From positions 3,286,001-3,350,000 of the forward strand of contig NC_016462.1 in assembly GCF_000226115.1 (NCBI RefSeq): a DNA stretch of 64,000 nt. The letters run 5' to 3'. Both the position numbers and the translations under genes were made by a program. Position 1 is the stretch's first letter, and each line of letters opens with the position of its first letter. Origin of the DNA: Thermothielavioides terrestris NRRL 8126. Lineage: Eukaryota > Ascomycota > Sordariomycetes > Sordariales > Chaetomiaceae. Of this stretch, positions 36,217-47,073 are shown one piece after another. The notes under the pieces are model-generated. The model searched no databases. It saw only the letters and a program-made list of their open reading frames with translations, and was not told where the DNA came from.

Positions 36217-36706
36217 GCTCAGTGGTATGACACCTGTACCTCAAGATCACGTCTTCGGCATGCTCAGCATGCCTCATTTGTGAGGCAAGGGCATCAAGGT
36301 CGACTACTCCAAGTCAATCGTCAGTGTCTCACCAAATTCACTGCCACTTGAGTCGAGCATGGAAGCCTGGCCCTGGGCCATTTCTCCCTCATCGACGAGG
36401 CCTACACTATTCCGGCCATGATTAGCGCCGAGAAGCTGCCTCTGTCAACGAAGCCCTGGCATGCCACAGAACCCGAGGCGACCCTCGAAGGGGCCGAGCT
36501 CCTGCCGTTTAGCTTGCTGGTAACCGCGTTGCTTACGGCCTGCAACGTGTTTCATCTTCGACCGGGTGACTTGTCGCACGTATTTAACTATCGTGGCAAA
36601 AACAAATTGAGACATGTGGGCAACGCTCCAATGTGCCCCCAGGTGCACGCTCTACCAAGACCAGCCTACTTATGCACATAAAATCCACTTTGTTCGATCA
36701 CTAAAC
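35417..36706. other. Intergenic with a C21-T24 homopolymer tract
   Basis: No supported gene. A purine-rich stretch at 36146-36167 leads directly into 21 C (36170-36190) and 24 T (36191-36214). Long homopolymers are unstable and prone to sequencing length errors, so ORFs crossing it should be ignored. Confidence 0.7.
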
Positions 36707-37707
36707 CTAGGCGTTGTCGTCCCACGTCACAGCTCTGCTGCGGGCCCAGTTCCTGATATCCTCAAAATTCCGGCATGTGTGCAACGTCGAGAAATCCGGC
36801 CAGGGATCATCATCCCCCAGCTCAGGGTAGAGCTTGAAGGTGAAAACGCCAATGTCTGCTTGGCACATCAAATTCATCCGCAGTGTCTCCAAGCAGTGAT
36901 CTGCATATGCCTTGTTAGCATCCCTCACCATCGACCATCTTTCAAGGTTTCTAGAAAAAGGAAGAGGAACATACCGACGTGACCCCGAACATCCTCCTCA
37001 TCGTAGTTGATGTCACCATCCTCATCCAGATAGTACTCCTTCCATGTGAACTGCCGAAGCAAGTTCAGGCAATGTAGCTGGTGGAATACTTCGATCGCGG
37101 CGCGGTAGCCGACCTTGCCGGTCTTGGGGTCCGTGATCTTGAGGGAGTTCAACGGCAGGCCGAGACGCTTCACTTCATCCTCGGATATCATCATGTCGCC
37201 CACTGCCATGTGGAGTCAGATTGCCGCTTAACGTGAAATTGTGTGAACCTCGGACTGCTTGCTGCCTCACCTCTCGATATCTGCTCCCATGCTTCATCAA
37301 CCTCTGGCCCCTTGCCGACATAGGGGGACCAGCTCATGATCGGGGTCAGGTTGTATCTGACGGTCTCATATTTGACGATTGGCGCGGCAGGTGCTGCATC
37401 GCCGTTAGTTGAGGCGTTGAAGCTTCGGCACCTCGGTGGTTGGCAGGTATTGCTCACAGTAGGTGGAAACTTGCTTCGTGATGACCAGGTCAGACGGCCG
37501 TGCATATCTCATGCAGAATGCCAATGCGAATAACGTGATCGAGATGGACAGCAGGACAGCGTGCCCAATCCATACCCAGTGCTGCACGACTCGCCGCACC
37601 GGTCGTGTCCGGTAGAGGGCCTCCAAGCTGAGTCTTCTCTTCCAGGCACCCTTCTCGGAGTCTCGCTCCTCGTCGAGGAGAGGGACGGGCTCGTAGTCCT
37701 CGGCCAT
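36707..37707 (-). CDS. UstYa-like (DUF3328) oxidase
   Basis: UstYa/DUF3328 proteins are membrane-anchored fungal oxidases that, in ustiloxin, asperipin and phomopsin pathways, cyclise or hydroxylate ribosomal peptides. Splicing gives 264 aa from exons 37707-37458, 37393-37271, 37202-36975 and 36900-36707; phases agree at every junction. The N-terminus is cytosolic (MAEDYEPVPLLDEE), followed by one membrane segment (WVWIGHAVLLSISITLFALAF). After the first junction QVSTYSPAAPIVKYETVRYN matches the start of the family domain. Both histidine motifs are intact: HQLHC in exon 3 and HVDHC formed across the last intron. Introns have GTGAGC, GTGAGG and GTATGT donors and a CTAAC branch in the first. 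The start at 37707 is chosen over 37746. It lies about 1.2 kb from, and divergent to, the repeat-precursor gene at 38875. Confidence 0.85.
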
Positions 37708-38874
37708 GGCGAACACGAGAGTAGGTAGGTAAACAACCCACTTCAACTCAGGTAAGGCCCGACGTTCAACAACAAAATTGCTCCCAGTCGTATTCCAAAA
37801 AAGACAAGCTCATTCAAGGATGCCGAAGGCGAGATAGAGACAGGTAACAGGTAGATGATTCGAGGGACGCCAGTCGGCAGGCGAAGGAAATGTGATGTGG
37901 TATGCAACCTGTCAACCGTGTACAATAATATTCTGAAATCTTGCGACTCCAGAATCCCTTTGAGGCACACTTCAGTTTCAGGGCCATCACGAGGAGACAA
38001 GATGAACCATGGCGGGCAAGCGATGTTGCGCGAGACGCCTGAAGGCCCTCAGGCAACTGGTAGCTTGACCAGTATCCTGAGAGTTCAGAGCGGCGTTCCA
38101 GGTGTTTCGTCTGGGCTCTGAGACGCTCAGGGGAGTCAGGGTCCGCTGGCGCGAGCGAGCACTCTGTGGAAGCGAGGCTTCGCGACGAGGGGAAGCCAAC
38201 CAGAGCCTTCCAAAAAATCGATACCGCCGACACCCCGGACGCTGATCACTGCAGCCAAAACCAAGCCTTTGCCAAGGGAGATCCGAAGCGAGGAAGCCGC
38301 TTCCGTCTAGCCCTTGACCTGGAAGCCTGCCAGGTTACATCCGTTTAGGGATGGTTTCCGCAAGTCGATCCCCCTGGGCAACCCATCCATGGATGTGCCT
38401 CTCGCTTCTCTTGCCGAATCAACCTGATGGTACTCGATGACGACGTTGCTGCGGTTTTACTTCTCCCTTCACGCCGACGGCGCCTGCCTGCTTTCTGCCA
38501 CGAGGTAGTGTAGTGTACATACAGGTCAAGTTTAGCCAAGACCTGAAACCTGGGGAAGGTCGATCATTCTGATACTTGTGCCACTTCAGCTTTTGCTCGC
38601 CTGCGCAGAGCAACCAATCGGCATCTGTGCCTTACATACACCCTAGCTTTTGCTTGGCATAGGCCACAGCGCTGGACAGCTGTGTGTGAGATGTTCAACT
38701 TGGATATAAGTGAGCCTTTGCTCTGGGCTTGGCGGTTCGCTCTCTCTCTGCATCCGCTCGCATCGCCGATTTCCTGCCCTTTGTTTTCCTTTTGCTTCGT
38801 CCTTCTCTTCTCTTGCTAGATTGACTCTAGTCACTCTTTAGCTGCTGGCCGGCCATTTTGACTGGATTGCAAAG
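37708..38874. promoter_or_regulatory. Divergent intergenic region between UstYa-like and repeat-precursor genes
   Basis: About 1.17 kb with only chance ORFs. The two genes point away from each other, so this is probably a shared bidirectional promoter. A TATA-like GGATATAAG lies at about 38701, some 170 bp before the precursor ATG. No specific operator was recognised. Confidence 0.5.
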
Positions 38875-39722
38875 ATGCATGCTACATTCGGACAGTTCCT
38901 CGTTGCCGGCGTGATCGCCGCCTCGGCGGTGTCGTCCTTCTCCCTCTCACCCGCCGGGACTGAGGTGGCACGGCTTGTGGTATGCTACTTCCCCAAAGCT
39001 TGGCAGGCCTTCCTGACCGGGTACTCAACTGATCCGCGTTTAACAGGCCCCCGTCGTCGCCTTGGCCGCCCCCGCCTACGGCCTCCCTTCGATGATCCAA
39101 GACCGTGCTGTAAGTCGAAAGAATACCTTAGTCCTAAAATAGTTCGGCAAAATTCTGCTGCTGACCCCAAATCCCGCAGCCGCACCACCAAGGAAAGGGC
39201 AAGAAGAAGAACGGCCGCGCCGTGGCTGAGGAAGACGACGACGAGGATGACGACGTCGTCGAGCTTGAGTCCCGTGAGCCCCACCACCAGGGCAAGGGGA
39301 AGAAGAAGAACGGCCGTGACCTCGAGGAACTTGAGACTCGCGAGCCGCACCACCAGGGCAAGGGAAAGAAGAAGAATGGCCGTGACCTGGAGGAGCTTGA
39401 GGTGCTGGAGACGCGCGAGCCTCACCACCAGGGCAAGGGAAAGAAAAAGAATGGCCGTGATCTCGAGGAGCTGGAGGCCCGTGAGCCCCATCACCAGGGC
39501 AAGGGCAAGAAGAAGAATGGTCGTGACCTCGAGGAGCTTGAGACACGCGAGCCTCACCACCAGGGCAAGGGCAAGAAGAAGAATGGCCGCGACCTGGAGG
39601 AGCTTGGGACTCGCGAGCCTCACCACCAAGGCAAGGGGAAGAAGAAGAATGGCCGTGACCTGGAGGAGCTCGAGGCCCGAGAGCCTCATCATCAGGGCAA
39701 GGGCAAGAAGAAGGGCAACTGA
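38875..39722 (+). CDS. Secreted Kex2-type repeat precursor (candidate RiPP or repeat-peptide precursor)
   Basis: Exons 38875-38979, 39047-39109 and 39180-39722 give 236 aa in phase. The first exon is a signal peptide (MHATFGQFLVAGVIAASAVS). Exon 3 is almost entirely eight repeats, each starting with PHHQGKGKKK; six full units continue NGRDLEELETRE or close variants (Ala or Gly for Thr/Glu, one with an extra Val-Leu-Glu). The first repeat is followed by an acidic run of Asp/Glu and the last ends GN. The Lys triplet at each junction is a plausible KexB/Kex2 cleavage zone, although Lys-Arg is the more usual site. Predicted released peptides of about 17-22 aa have no Tyr, Trp or Cys but carry two His. 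This is the layout of fungal Kex2-processed repeat proteins, some of which are UstYa substrates. Product and modification are unknown. Confidence 0.8.
39180..39719 (+). repeat. Coding tandem repeat, eight copies of a 66-nt unit
   Basis: The unit is about 66 nt (22 codons); the third full unit is 75 nt. Differences are mostly synonymous (CAC/CAT, GGC/GGG, CTC/CTG), so the protein unit is held constant while the DNA drifts. Confidence 0.9.
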
Positions 39723-40781
39723 GCCGGCCAAGCTCCGTCCTCAGCACCTTTTAACCAACCCCGTCCTGCTTTCTCTGCTCTTTTTCCCGCCAACGGCTTT
39801 GTATGTCTTCTCGTCCAGTCCGAAGTTTGACCCCCACATCTCCCTGGGACTGCGCCTCAATCCTGAGGCCCTCGGTGCCACTGACATGGGGAGATGGCCG
39901 GGGTGGTTTGCATAGTCGCGATCGCAGTAATCCAGATATCAGCTTGCTCGACTAGCCATTCACAGTGGCAATCTCCAAGACGTGACTTCAAGATAATTGA
40001 TTAGTTCCTGCGCGCTCTTGCATCCATACGCATTCGGTCAACAACAAGGCCGCGCTGCTTCGATAGGTGCTCGTAGGTAAGCAAGCCTACGTTGCTCGAG
40101 GCGAGCTGGTAGTGCAACCGTACTACACACACTACTTGGAGATCTCCAGACACTGTCTACCTGCCTGCTGACACCACGTCTCAGTTCGAGTTTATCAACG
40201 AACCAAGCCACGGAGCCGCCACTTGGGCAAGTCGTACATGCTCCCGCCGGGCTATGATGTCTGACCACTGAACTCAAAAACTCGTGGGGCCCCAGTGTTG
40301 TTATTGGGCCCCTTGTGGCGTAGTGCCGATATTCCAACATGTGAGTTAGCCGCCGCTGTGGGCGTGTTGTCTTGGAGATGAAGTCCCATGAATGTGGTTC
40401 CCCTTTCACACGCGGGCAAAGCTATCCAGAATCGGGGACACGGATAGGGGCAGGCCGCAACTCCACCCACTAGCGAGGCACGCAACAAGGCGACCGGGGC
40501 ATAGCACCTCTCAAAGAGCCGAGATTTGACTCGCGAAATCCATCACAAAAGCGCAGAGATTGGGCCTGACGAGCTGCAGAAACCGGGGCCACTTCCGCAT
40601 CTGCCAAGCGCAGCCAACCCTGCCCTTTTCCAGAAGGCGGCCCAACAGCCTCCGTGGTTCAATCGGGCAACAAGACTTGGGAGTGATAAATACCAGGTAC
40701 CTATCAACACAATGGTACCGCGAAGTTGAGTTGATCTTCTTGTGGTACATGTTGGGATTCCGGAATCTCGGGACCATCGCA
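39723..40781. other. Intergenic, mannanase promoter
   Basis: No supported gene. A TATA-like GATAAATACC at about 40685 lies some 95 bp before the mannanase ATG. Confidence 0.55.
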
Positions 40782-42165
40782 ATGCACATATCCTTCTCGC
40801 GTCTGTTCGTCACCAGTGTCCTGGCTCTTGCGGCTGCTGCTGCCCCGAGCCGTAAGGACCCTGGCTTCGTTTCCGTCGAAGATGGCATCTTCAAGCTTGA
40901 CGGCAAGGACTTCCACTTCGCGGGGAGCAATGCCTACTACTTTCCTTTTAATGGGGTCCGTCCCATCTCTCCACTGGACGTTGTGTTGTTCGCCCGGGAA
41001 CGCTGACAGGAGTTGATGAGTTTTAGAACCAGCAAGACATCGAGAAGGGGTTGACGGCGGCTAAGAAGGCAGGACTCACCGTCTTCCGCACCTGGGGGTT
41101 CAACGACAAGAACACCACCTACGTGGCTGGCGGCATGCCCCAGTACGGTGGCGAGGGTGCTGGTGCCACAGACGTAGTGTTCCAATACTGGCACAACGGC
41201 ACATCCACCATCGATCTCTCCGGGTTCGACAAGGTCGTGAACGCCGCAACCAAAGTTGGCATCAAGCTCATCGTTACCCTGACCAACAACTGGGCCGACT
41301 ATGGCGGCATGGACGTGTATACCGTCAACCTCGGCGGAAAGTACCACGACGACGTACGGTGAAGCCCCGTTCTCAGCCGCGCTGCCTGACGGACTGCTGC
41401 AACTAAAGCTGACACGGGATGCAGTTCTACACCGTCGGCAGCATCAAGAACGCCTACAAGCGGTACGTCAAGCAGATGGTGACGCGCTACAGGGACTCGC
41501 CCACCATCTTCGCGTGGGAGCTCGCCAACGAGCCTCGCTGTGGCGGCGACGCGGTGCGCAATCTGCCCCGCAGCGACAACTGCACGCCCGAGACCCTGGA
41601 CGCGTGGATTGCCGAGATGAGCGCCTACATCAAGACGCTCGACCGCCGCCACCTGGTCACCTGGGGCGGCGAGGGCGAGTTCAACCGGCAGTCGGACGAC
41701 TGGGCCTACAGCGGCGCGGACGGCGGCGACTTCGACAACGAGCTCGCCATCGACACCATCGACTTCGGCGTCTTCCACTCGTACCCGGACTGGTGGAGCA
41801 AGACGGTCGAGTGGACGGACCAGTGGATCCGGGACCACGCCGCGGCGGGGCGCCGCGCCGGCAAGCCCGTGGTGCACGAAGAGTACGGCTGGCTGACGCC
41901 GGACAAGCGGCTGGCGTTGACCGGCAAGGTGGACAACCGGACCCGCGTCGAGGTGATGGGCGGCTGGCAGAAGACCATGGTGGCCGAGAAGATGGCGGGG
42001 GACATGTACTGGCAGTTCGGCTTCTCCAATTACTCGTACGGCCGGAACGACGACGACGGGTTCACCATCTACCTGGACGACGCCGAGGCCCGGCCGCTGG
42101 TGTACGACCACGCGAAGGAGATGAATGCCCTGAACTGCCGCCTGCCTGTACATGCTGCGGAGTAA
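40782..42165 (+). CDS. Secreted endo-beta-1,4-mannanase, GH5
   Basis: A glycoside hydrolase family 5 (subfamily 7-like) mannanase cutting beta-1,4-mannan in plant cell walls. Exons 40782-40955, 41027-41353 and 41425-42165 give 413 aa. A signal peptide ([22 protein letters not shown]) precedes the mature start [10 protein letters not shown]. Core marks: [41 protein letters not shown], the acid/base Glu in [25 protein letters not shown], and the nucleophile Glu in VHEEYGW, then [12 protein letters not shown]. No carbohydrate-binding module or linker is present. Both introns are 71 bp; the first donor (GTCCGT) is weak. It sits between the precursor gene and a secreted-protein gene, but its function is plainly nutritional and it is probably not part of a biosynthetic cluster. 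Confidence 0.93.
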
Positions 42166-42420
42166 GGGGTATGTGAGATGGATAGCAGCGAAATGCCTCT
42201 CTTCAGTTCTTTCATTAGCTCCGTGTATTTACCTAGGTAGTTCATGGCAGAGTTCAACTAGTCATTAATTGACCTAAAGACCCTCCCAGAACGCCAACGC
42301 TTCCTCAAAGACTCCTTAAAAGAATATCAAATCCATAATCCAACCCCCATGGCAAGGTTCCACCGAAAGCCTGCTCTAATTACATTTGATCATCTCGGCA
42401 AATAATCAGATGCACGACCA

Positions 42421-43242
42421 TCATTCCTCCAGAAGCCAGGGCACGACAGGTAGCGTCTTCCTTCTGCCCCTGCCCCTTGAGAGTTTGAACGGGTTGTCGT
42501 AGGTTCTCCTGCGCCCTCTCAACCTAAATCTCCAGCTCTTCGTTCTCGCCGTCCTGGACGTGTTTCCTGTCGAGCTCGCTCTCTCCGCGTAGCTGTCGAC
42601 TGGGGCCGAGGCAGTTGCGAGAGAGACCGAACCATTCGCGTACCCGCTGCCGTCGTCATTGCTGTAGCACGACCGGCCTTCCACGATCGTTTTGTCCTCG
42701 CAGATCAGGTACAGCTGGGCAGTGCCAACGGCGTATGCAGACCTAATATAACGTGAAGAAAGCCACGGTCAGAGAGTCCCAGCTTGGCTGGCCTTCTTGT
42801 AGGGGGTAAATGCGTGCCCGTACCCAGTACCTGCTTCACTCCCACACGGAAGAGACTGGTTGAGCGTAAATGAGGCCACGTCAAGGTTGATTTGCAACCA
42901 GATGTGAAGGCTGCTGTTCCCCAGTGTCCCGTTGAACTCGCAGAGGTAGTTGGCTCGCAGCGCACAGCGGAGCCGCTCCGTGGTGTTGGTCAAGGTATTT
43001 GTGATCGTCCAGGACGCGTTTCCGGGCTGCACTCGCTCGTCGCCGGTGTAGGTAACGTTCAGCCGCTCAACCAGCCACATGTTCTTGATCGTCGCGCCGT
43101 CCGAGCAGGCAGGCGCTGTCTGCGGAGGTGCTATTAAGGCTTGCCGGCGGTGGTTGTGCGCTGCTGAAGCGGCGCCGCCTGTCGTCCATTGAAGGGCACA
43201 AGCCGCGATGACGGCCGGGACGGCGCGGCAGGGCAATTTCAT
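42421..43242 (-). CDS. Small secreted protein of unknown function
   Basis: Exons 43242-42824 and 42742-42421 (phase 2 junction, donor GTACGG, acceptor ATTAG) give 246 aa. The start at 43242 gives a signal peptide (MKLPCRAVPAVIAACALQW). The mature part has six or more Cys, several N-glycosylation sequons (NVT, NAS, NTT, NGT, NSS, NQS) and an extracellular beta-rich look. The C-terminal 50 residues are markedly basic (RFRLRGRRRTYDN, SRGRGRRK) with several dibasic pairs before the tail TLPVVPWLLEE, which could be Kex2-trimmed. No family recognised. It is convergent with the mannanase gene, 255 bp from its stop. Confidence 0.65.
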
Positions 43243-44102
43243 GATGAAGCCGGAGGCAGAAAACCAGGGTGAATGCTGCAAGGCGCTCCGGAATTATCGC
43301 GATCTGAATGTAAGCCCGGCGGAGGGAGTCGGTATCACGAGCCCTATTTTCGGACAGTTGAGGGTCCTGATGGATCACGCCCCATCAACAGGTCGTCGGG
43401 GCGTTTATCAGATCAGGTGGGATGAAGCTCGGCCAGTCCAAAGGACGCAAGCATGGCAAAATCGAGGAACGGCATATATCTCCACAGGTTTTTGAGCCTT
43501 ATTGTGCTGTACAGCCATTGAAGAGGGGGGAGCAACGGCAAGCAGACAGAGTGCCTTGTCAATTTTAAGTGGCGTCATTTAGCCGATGCCCCATATTTTC
43601 GCAGAATGCATGTTATATGCGGCAGCGAGAGGGGTGGTCAGCATTCGGGGCCCGGAAATTGCGGCGCGAAGTCCTGGGGTGAACGTCCATAAATGGACTA
43701 GGTGCATACCACCGCCGGATCTAGATCGTGAATCCGCTGCCGACTATTGTTTTGCGGCCCGGCTTCTCTTCAACGTTACACAAGAATCCATCAAATCTGC
43801 GCTGCGAACACATGACTGCCCGTTTCCCCTCTAGTCTAGGCTCCCTGAATGCGTCTTAAACCATCTAACGCTAGGCAGCGCCCAAGCTCTCTTGCACAAA
43901 TACGCCCGCTCCAAGGCATCGTCCTTGCTCGAACGTGCGGGCATGAAACCAAAACGCGTCGATGTCTTTGACGGCGGCGCGGTCGTGGCAAAATTTCGGT
44001 AAGTTGCAATGCGCTTTTCGCGCTTGGCGCTCCCGACAGGCCTGCCAACAGAATAAGGGCATCTCACCTTTGCCCTTGTTCCTAGTCTCCTATGGCGGCT
44101 GT
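43243..44102. other. Intergenic, no supported gene
   Basis: Promoter side of the secreted-protein gene and 3' side of the MFS gene. Short minus-strand ORFs near 43831-44148 have no family features. Confidence 0.55.
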
Positions 44103-46284
44103 TCAAGCTCGTTGTGATCCATCCGACTCGGAACTGTCGACGTCGCACCCACCGTTGCCCGCATCCTCAAGGATCTTGCTCCCCTCCGGCGGGAACCGAG
44201 AGAACATGAGCACCCCTGCTGCAAGAAGCGCAATAGCCTGCATCCCAGGGGAGGCATGAGCTTGAACTGAGCTGACCATCGGGTTTCAGTTGGGCAACAG
44301 CAGCAACAGAACTCACCGCATTAGCAAAGAAGGTAAGGTGTGGCTTGCCAATCTCGGCGAGCGCGGAGAACACAAAACCAAACAAGCCCTGGGTTGCAAG
44401 CCTCGCTATGTTTTCGACAAGCGTCAGGGCGTTCAGCGCGTCGGCCCTTCTCGAGCTTGAGCACATCTCGGTCATGACGCCTTTGGCTGCTGGCGCTGAA
44501 CCCGACGCGAAGGGCAAGAAAAAGGCAGCTCCAAGACCGTCAGTCGGGCCACGGTAACGTCACACGACAAATACAATAGCGGGTTTACTTACCGACGTAA
44601 ATATGCCACCCCTTCGTAGCAAAGGCGGCACACATCGTCAGAGCACCGTCAACAGCCAGGCTTAGCATAAGGAAGCGAAGGTCGAAGGCGGTGCCCTCAT
44701 CCTCCTTCACCTCAGCAGATTCCACTGGCTCCTCTTCCGCCAAGCTGCCCATCGGCGCTTCGAGTTCCTCGGGGTTCGTCGCGAGCCGGGACGACCGACG
44801 GGGCTCGGCTTCCGGGGCCCGCTGCTCCGTGCTCCGGGCCATGTGCCACTTCCGACCCCTGCTGATGATGCGGGGGAAGAGGAAGATCAAAAAGGCAGCG
44901 CGCATAAAGGCGAACTCGGACATGAGCCAGCCATTGTCGCCCTGCCGGAATTCGAACACGGCGGTGGCGTACATCTGAATTAACAGAGGGGCGTATCCGG
45001 TGGCCAACTACATACTGCGGGTCAGTATTTGCCCGCTCCGCCCAAGCAAGGACGTCGAGAGAAACGGATGGTCGAACGTACCACGCCGAGAAAGACGCCG
45101 GCGCAGAGAAACAGAACGCCGTAATGGTTTCTCACCGCGCCACTGGCAAGCAGCACTTTCTGCGGTGCGAGGATCCGCAGAGGGGCGAAGAACTCGGCCA
45201 GTCCCTTCGAATTGGGCTTCGAGCCCCGGGACAGAGACTCGGCGGCGATGTAGGGCATCGCAATACGCACGTACAATGTGGCGATCAAAAAGGAGCAGAA
45301 GGCCACTTCAAAGGGGCGCCGGATGCCCCACGTATCGCCAATCATACCTCCGCCTGTTGCCGGGGGTGAGCTTATTATGCGCTCGGAGCAGATATGGCAG
45401 ATACGGAGAGCAGGGAAAAGACTCACTGAGGTACCCGATCCCCTGGCCGAGCATGATGCACCCCTGGAGCATGCCAAACACGGCTGTCCGCCGCAAGGGC
45501 TCGACAGCCTCGCCGGCGATGATATTGGCAACCAAGCTACAAGGGTTCAGCAGAGGGCGGAGCAGGGAAGGGTTAATTCCAGACATCGGTGACGCCACTC
45601 ACATGTATCCCACGGGACCACCAATGACGGTGATCAGCTGGGTGTACTGGAAAATGACGATGCCGGCCTGCCCACCGGCCATGACGCCGAGGATCTGCGT
45701 CGCCACGCGGATGGCCGGGACAAAGGTCTGGACCATCAGGGCGGCTCGCGGGCCGATCTTCTTGGCCATCCATCCGGCGACGAACAGGTTGATGGTGCCG
45801 CAAAAGGTGGTGGTCATGCCCAGGATGGCGTACTGCGTCGCCGTACCCGCGGCGATCTCATTGCGGCTGCATCGATCTCCGGGGCCGTCGTATGGCGGGT
45901 GGTTGCTGTAGAATATATCGCATTCCATCAAGTGGAAGGCGTAGAAGATCCTTGGATGCGCCGCGTTGCCATCATGTCAGCTTGAGCTCTTGGGGCTGCA
46001 CGAGCAAGCCTGGCGCTCATGAATCACGAACTGGCCAAGCCATCACGGACTGGCGGCACTTACGGCACTTGAGTAAAGCTGAAGCTTAGCGTAATGAGGA
46101 AGCCGGCAAACAAGATGCGCTTCTCGACGTGCACCTTCAGGGCGAGGGCGGACGGCCAGAGCCAAGACACCCAGCCGTCTGCTCGGCTCGACGAGGCGTG
46201 TCTGTCCTTACGGACCTCGCCATTGCCTTGATCGGGGCCGAGCAGCGGAGTGCGCTCACTGCAGTTGGTATCCGACGCCATCAA
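44103..46284 (-). CDS. MFS transporter, 7 exons
   Basis: A 570-aa major facilitator with about 12 membrane segments. Exons: 46284-46064, 45950-45603, 45536-45427, 45353-45082, 45007-44593, 44528-44317 and 44237-44103; all phases agree. The soluble N-terminus (SERTPLLGPDQ) is typical of fungal MFS proteins. Loop motifs include VAGWMAKKIGPRAALM (the G-x-x-x-D-R-x-G-R-R-type loop between segments 2 and 3), GPVGYILVANIIAGEAVEP.RRT and GMIGDTWGIRRPFEVAF, followed by a charged central loop between segments 6 and 7 (RSTEQRAPEAEPRRSSRL and an acidic stretch). The last segment is LLAAGVLMFSRFP, before a polar tail. Substrate unknown. It is close to the secreted BBE oxidase and about 4.4 kb from the precursor gene, so export of a secondary product is possible but unproven. 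Confidence 0.85.
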
Positions 46285-47073
46285 CGATGCTGGGCGAAAC
46301 TGTCGATGAGGCCCTCGAGAGGCGGCTTCGGGTCGGATGGATGAGGAAGGAACATTGCGCCATCGTCGTCGCCGGCCAAAACACGATTAGGAAGGTCGGG
46401 ACGGGGTTGCTCCCCTCGGTGGGGTAAGCATCGGGGAAACTCCGCGCAATCGCTGGTTGTGATGGGTGATGGCTCAAGAGGTCCCGCAAAGCCTCGTATT
46501 TTTACAGGTCAATTTACGTCGCCAAGGGGTGAGTGGGGCTGCTATGACAGAGAGCATCACTGATAACCAGAATTCGGAAAGACTCGAAACAACAACTTTA
46601 CAAAACCTCAACCAAATCGGAAGAAAAAAAAAAAAAACCCTCTAGATGACCCGAATCCTTACCGTCGGTGGGCTAGCACCCGTACCCCCGGCGTACTAAC
46701 GCCTTACTTGCAGCGATCCAAGCTGCGTATTGCCGTCGTAAAAACAGGCCGGAATCGGAAATGAGGAGCAACCAAGCACCAATCACGGCGAAAATTCCCT
46801 CGATGCACTTACGCATGAGGTTATGACTTACGCATAACTCCTCCGGACGGCCCGGGCCGCCTCCAGCACCGCCACAGGCCACCTCGTTTCCGGGGCGCAA
46901 CATGCAGGCCGCTGCAAAGCGAACAAGCTCGCGTGACCAGCGAGTTTGACGTGGAGAACGTGATATCAACGCCGGGTCCATCACCGGTGTCCGAGACACG
47001 GTAAACGTACCTTTACATACATACATACATACGCCGGCAATCCCCCAATGTCTGGGTTGCAGGCAAGTGTCGA
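46285..47073. other. Intergenic containing a decayed TIR element
   Basis: Between the MFS start and the BBE oxidase stop. It contains the decayed third copy of the MITE family and a (CATA)n-like microsatellite at about 47017-47032. No gene. Confidence 0.6.
46485..46770 (+). mobile_element. Decayed third copy of the MITE-like family
   Basis: The left end CAAGAGGTCCCGC is recognisably the family terminus. Inside, GGGGTGAG.GGGGC, AACAACTTTACAAAACCTCA, CAAATCGGAAGAAAAA and GTACCCCCGGCG match the order of copies 1 and 2, as does GTCGTAAAAACA near the right. The right inverted repeat and the C-run arm of the hairpin are lost. An older insertion of the same family. Confidence 0.6.

Noticed and set aside
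38985..39747. Long repetitive minus-strand ORFs (248 and 223 codons) opposite the precursor
   Set aside because: Repeats on one strand give repeats in all frames; only the plus-strand spliced frame has a signal peptide and clean introns.
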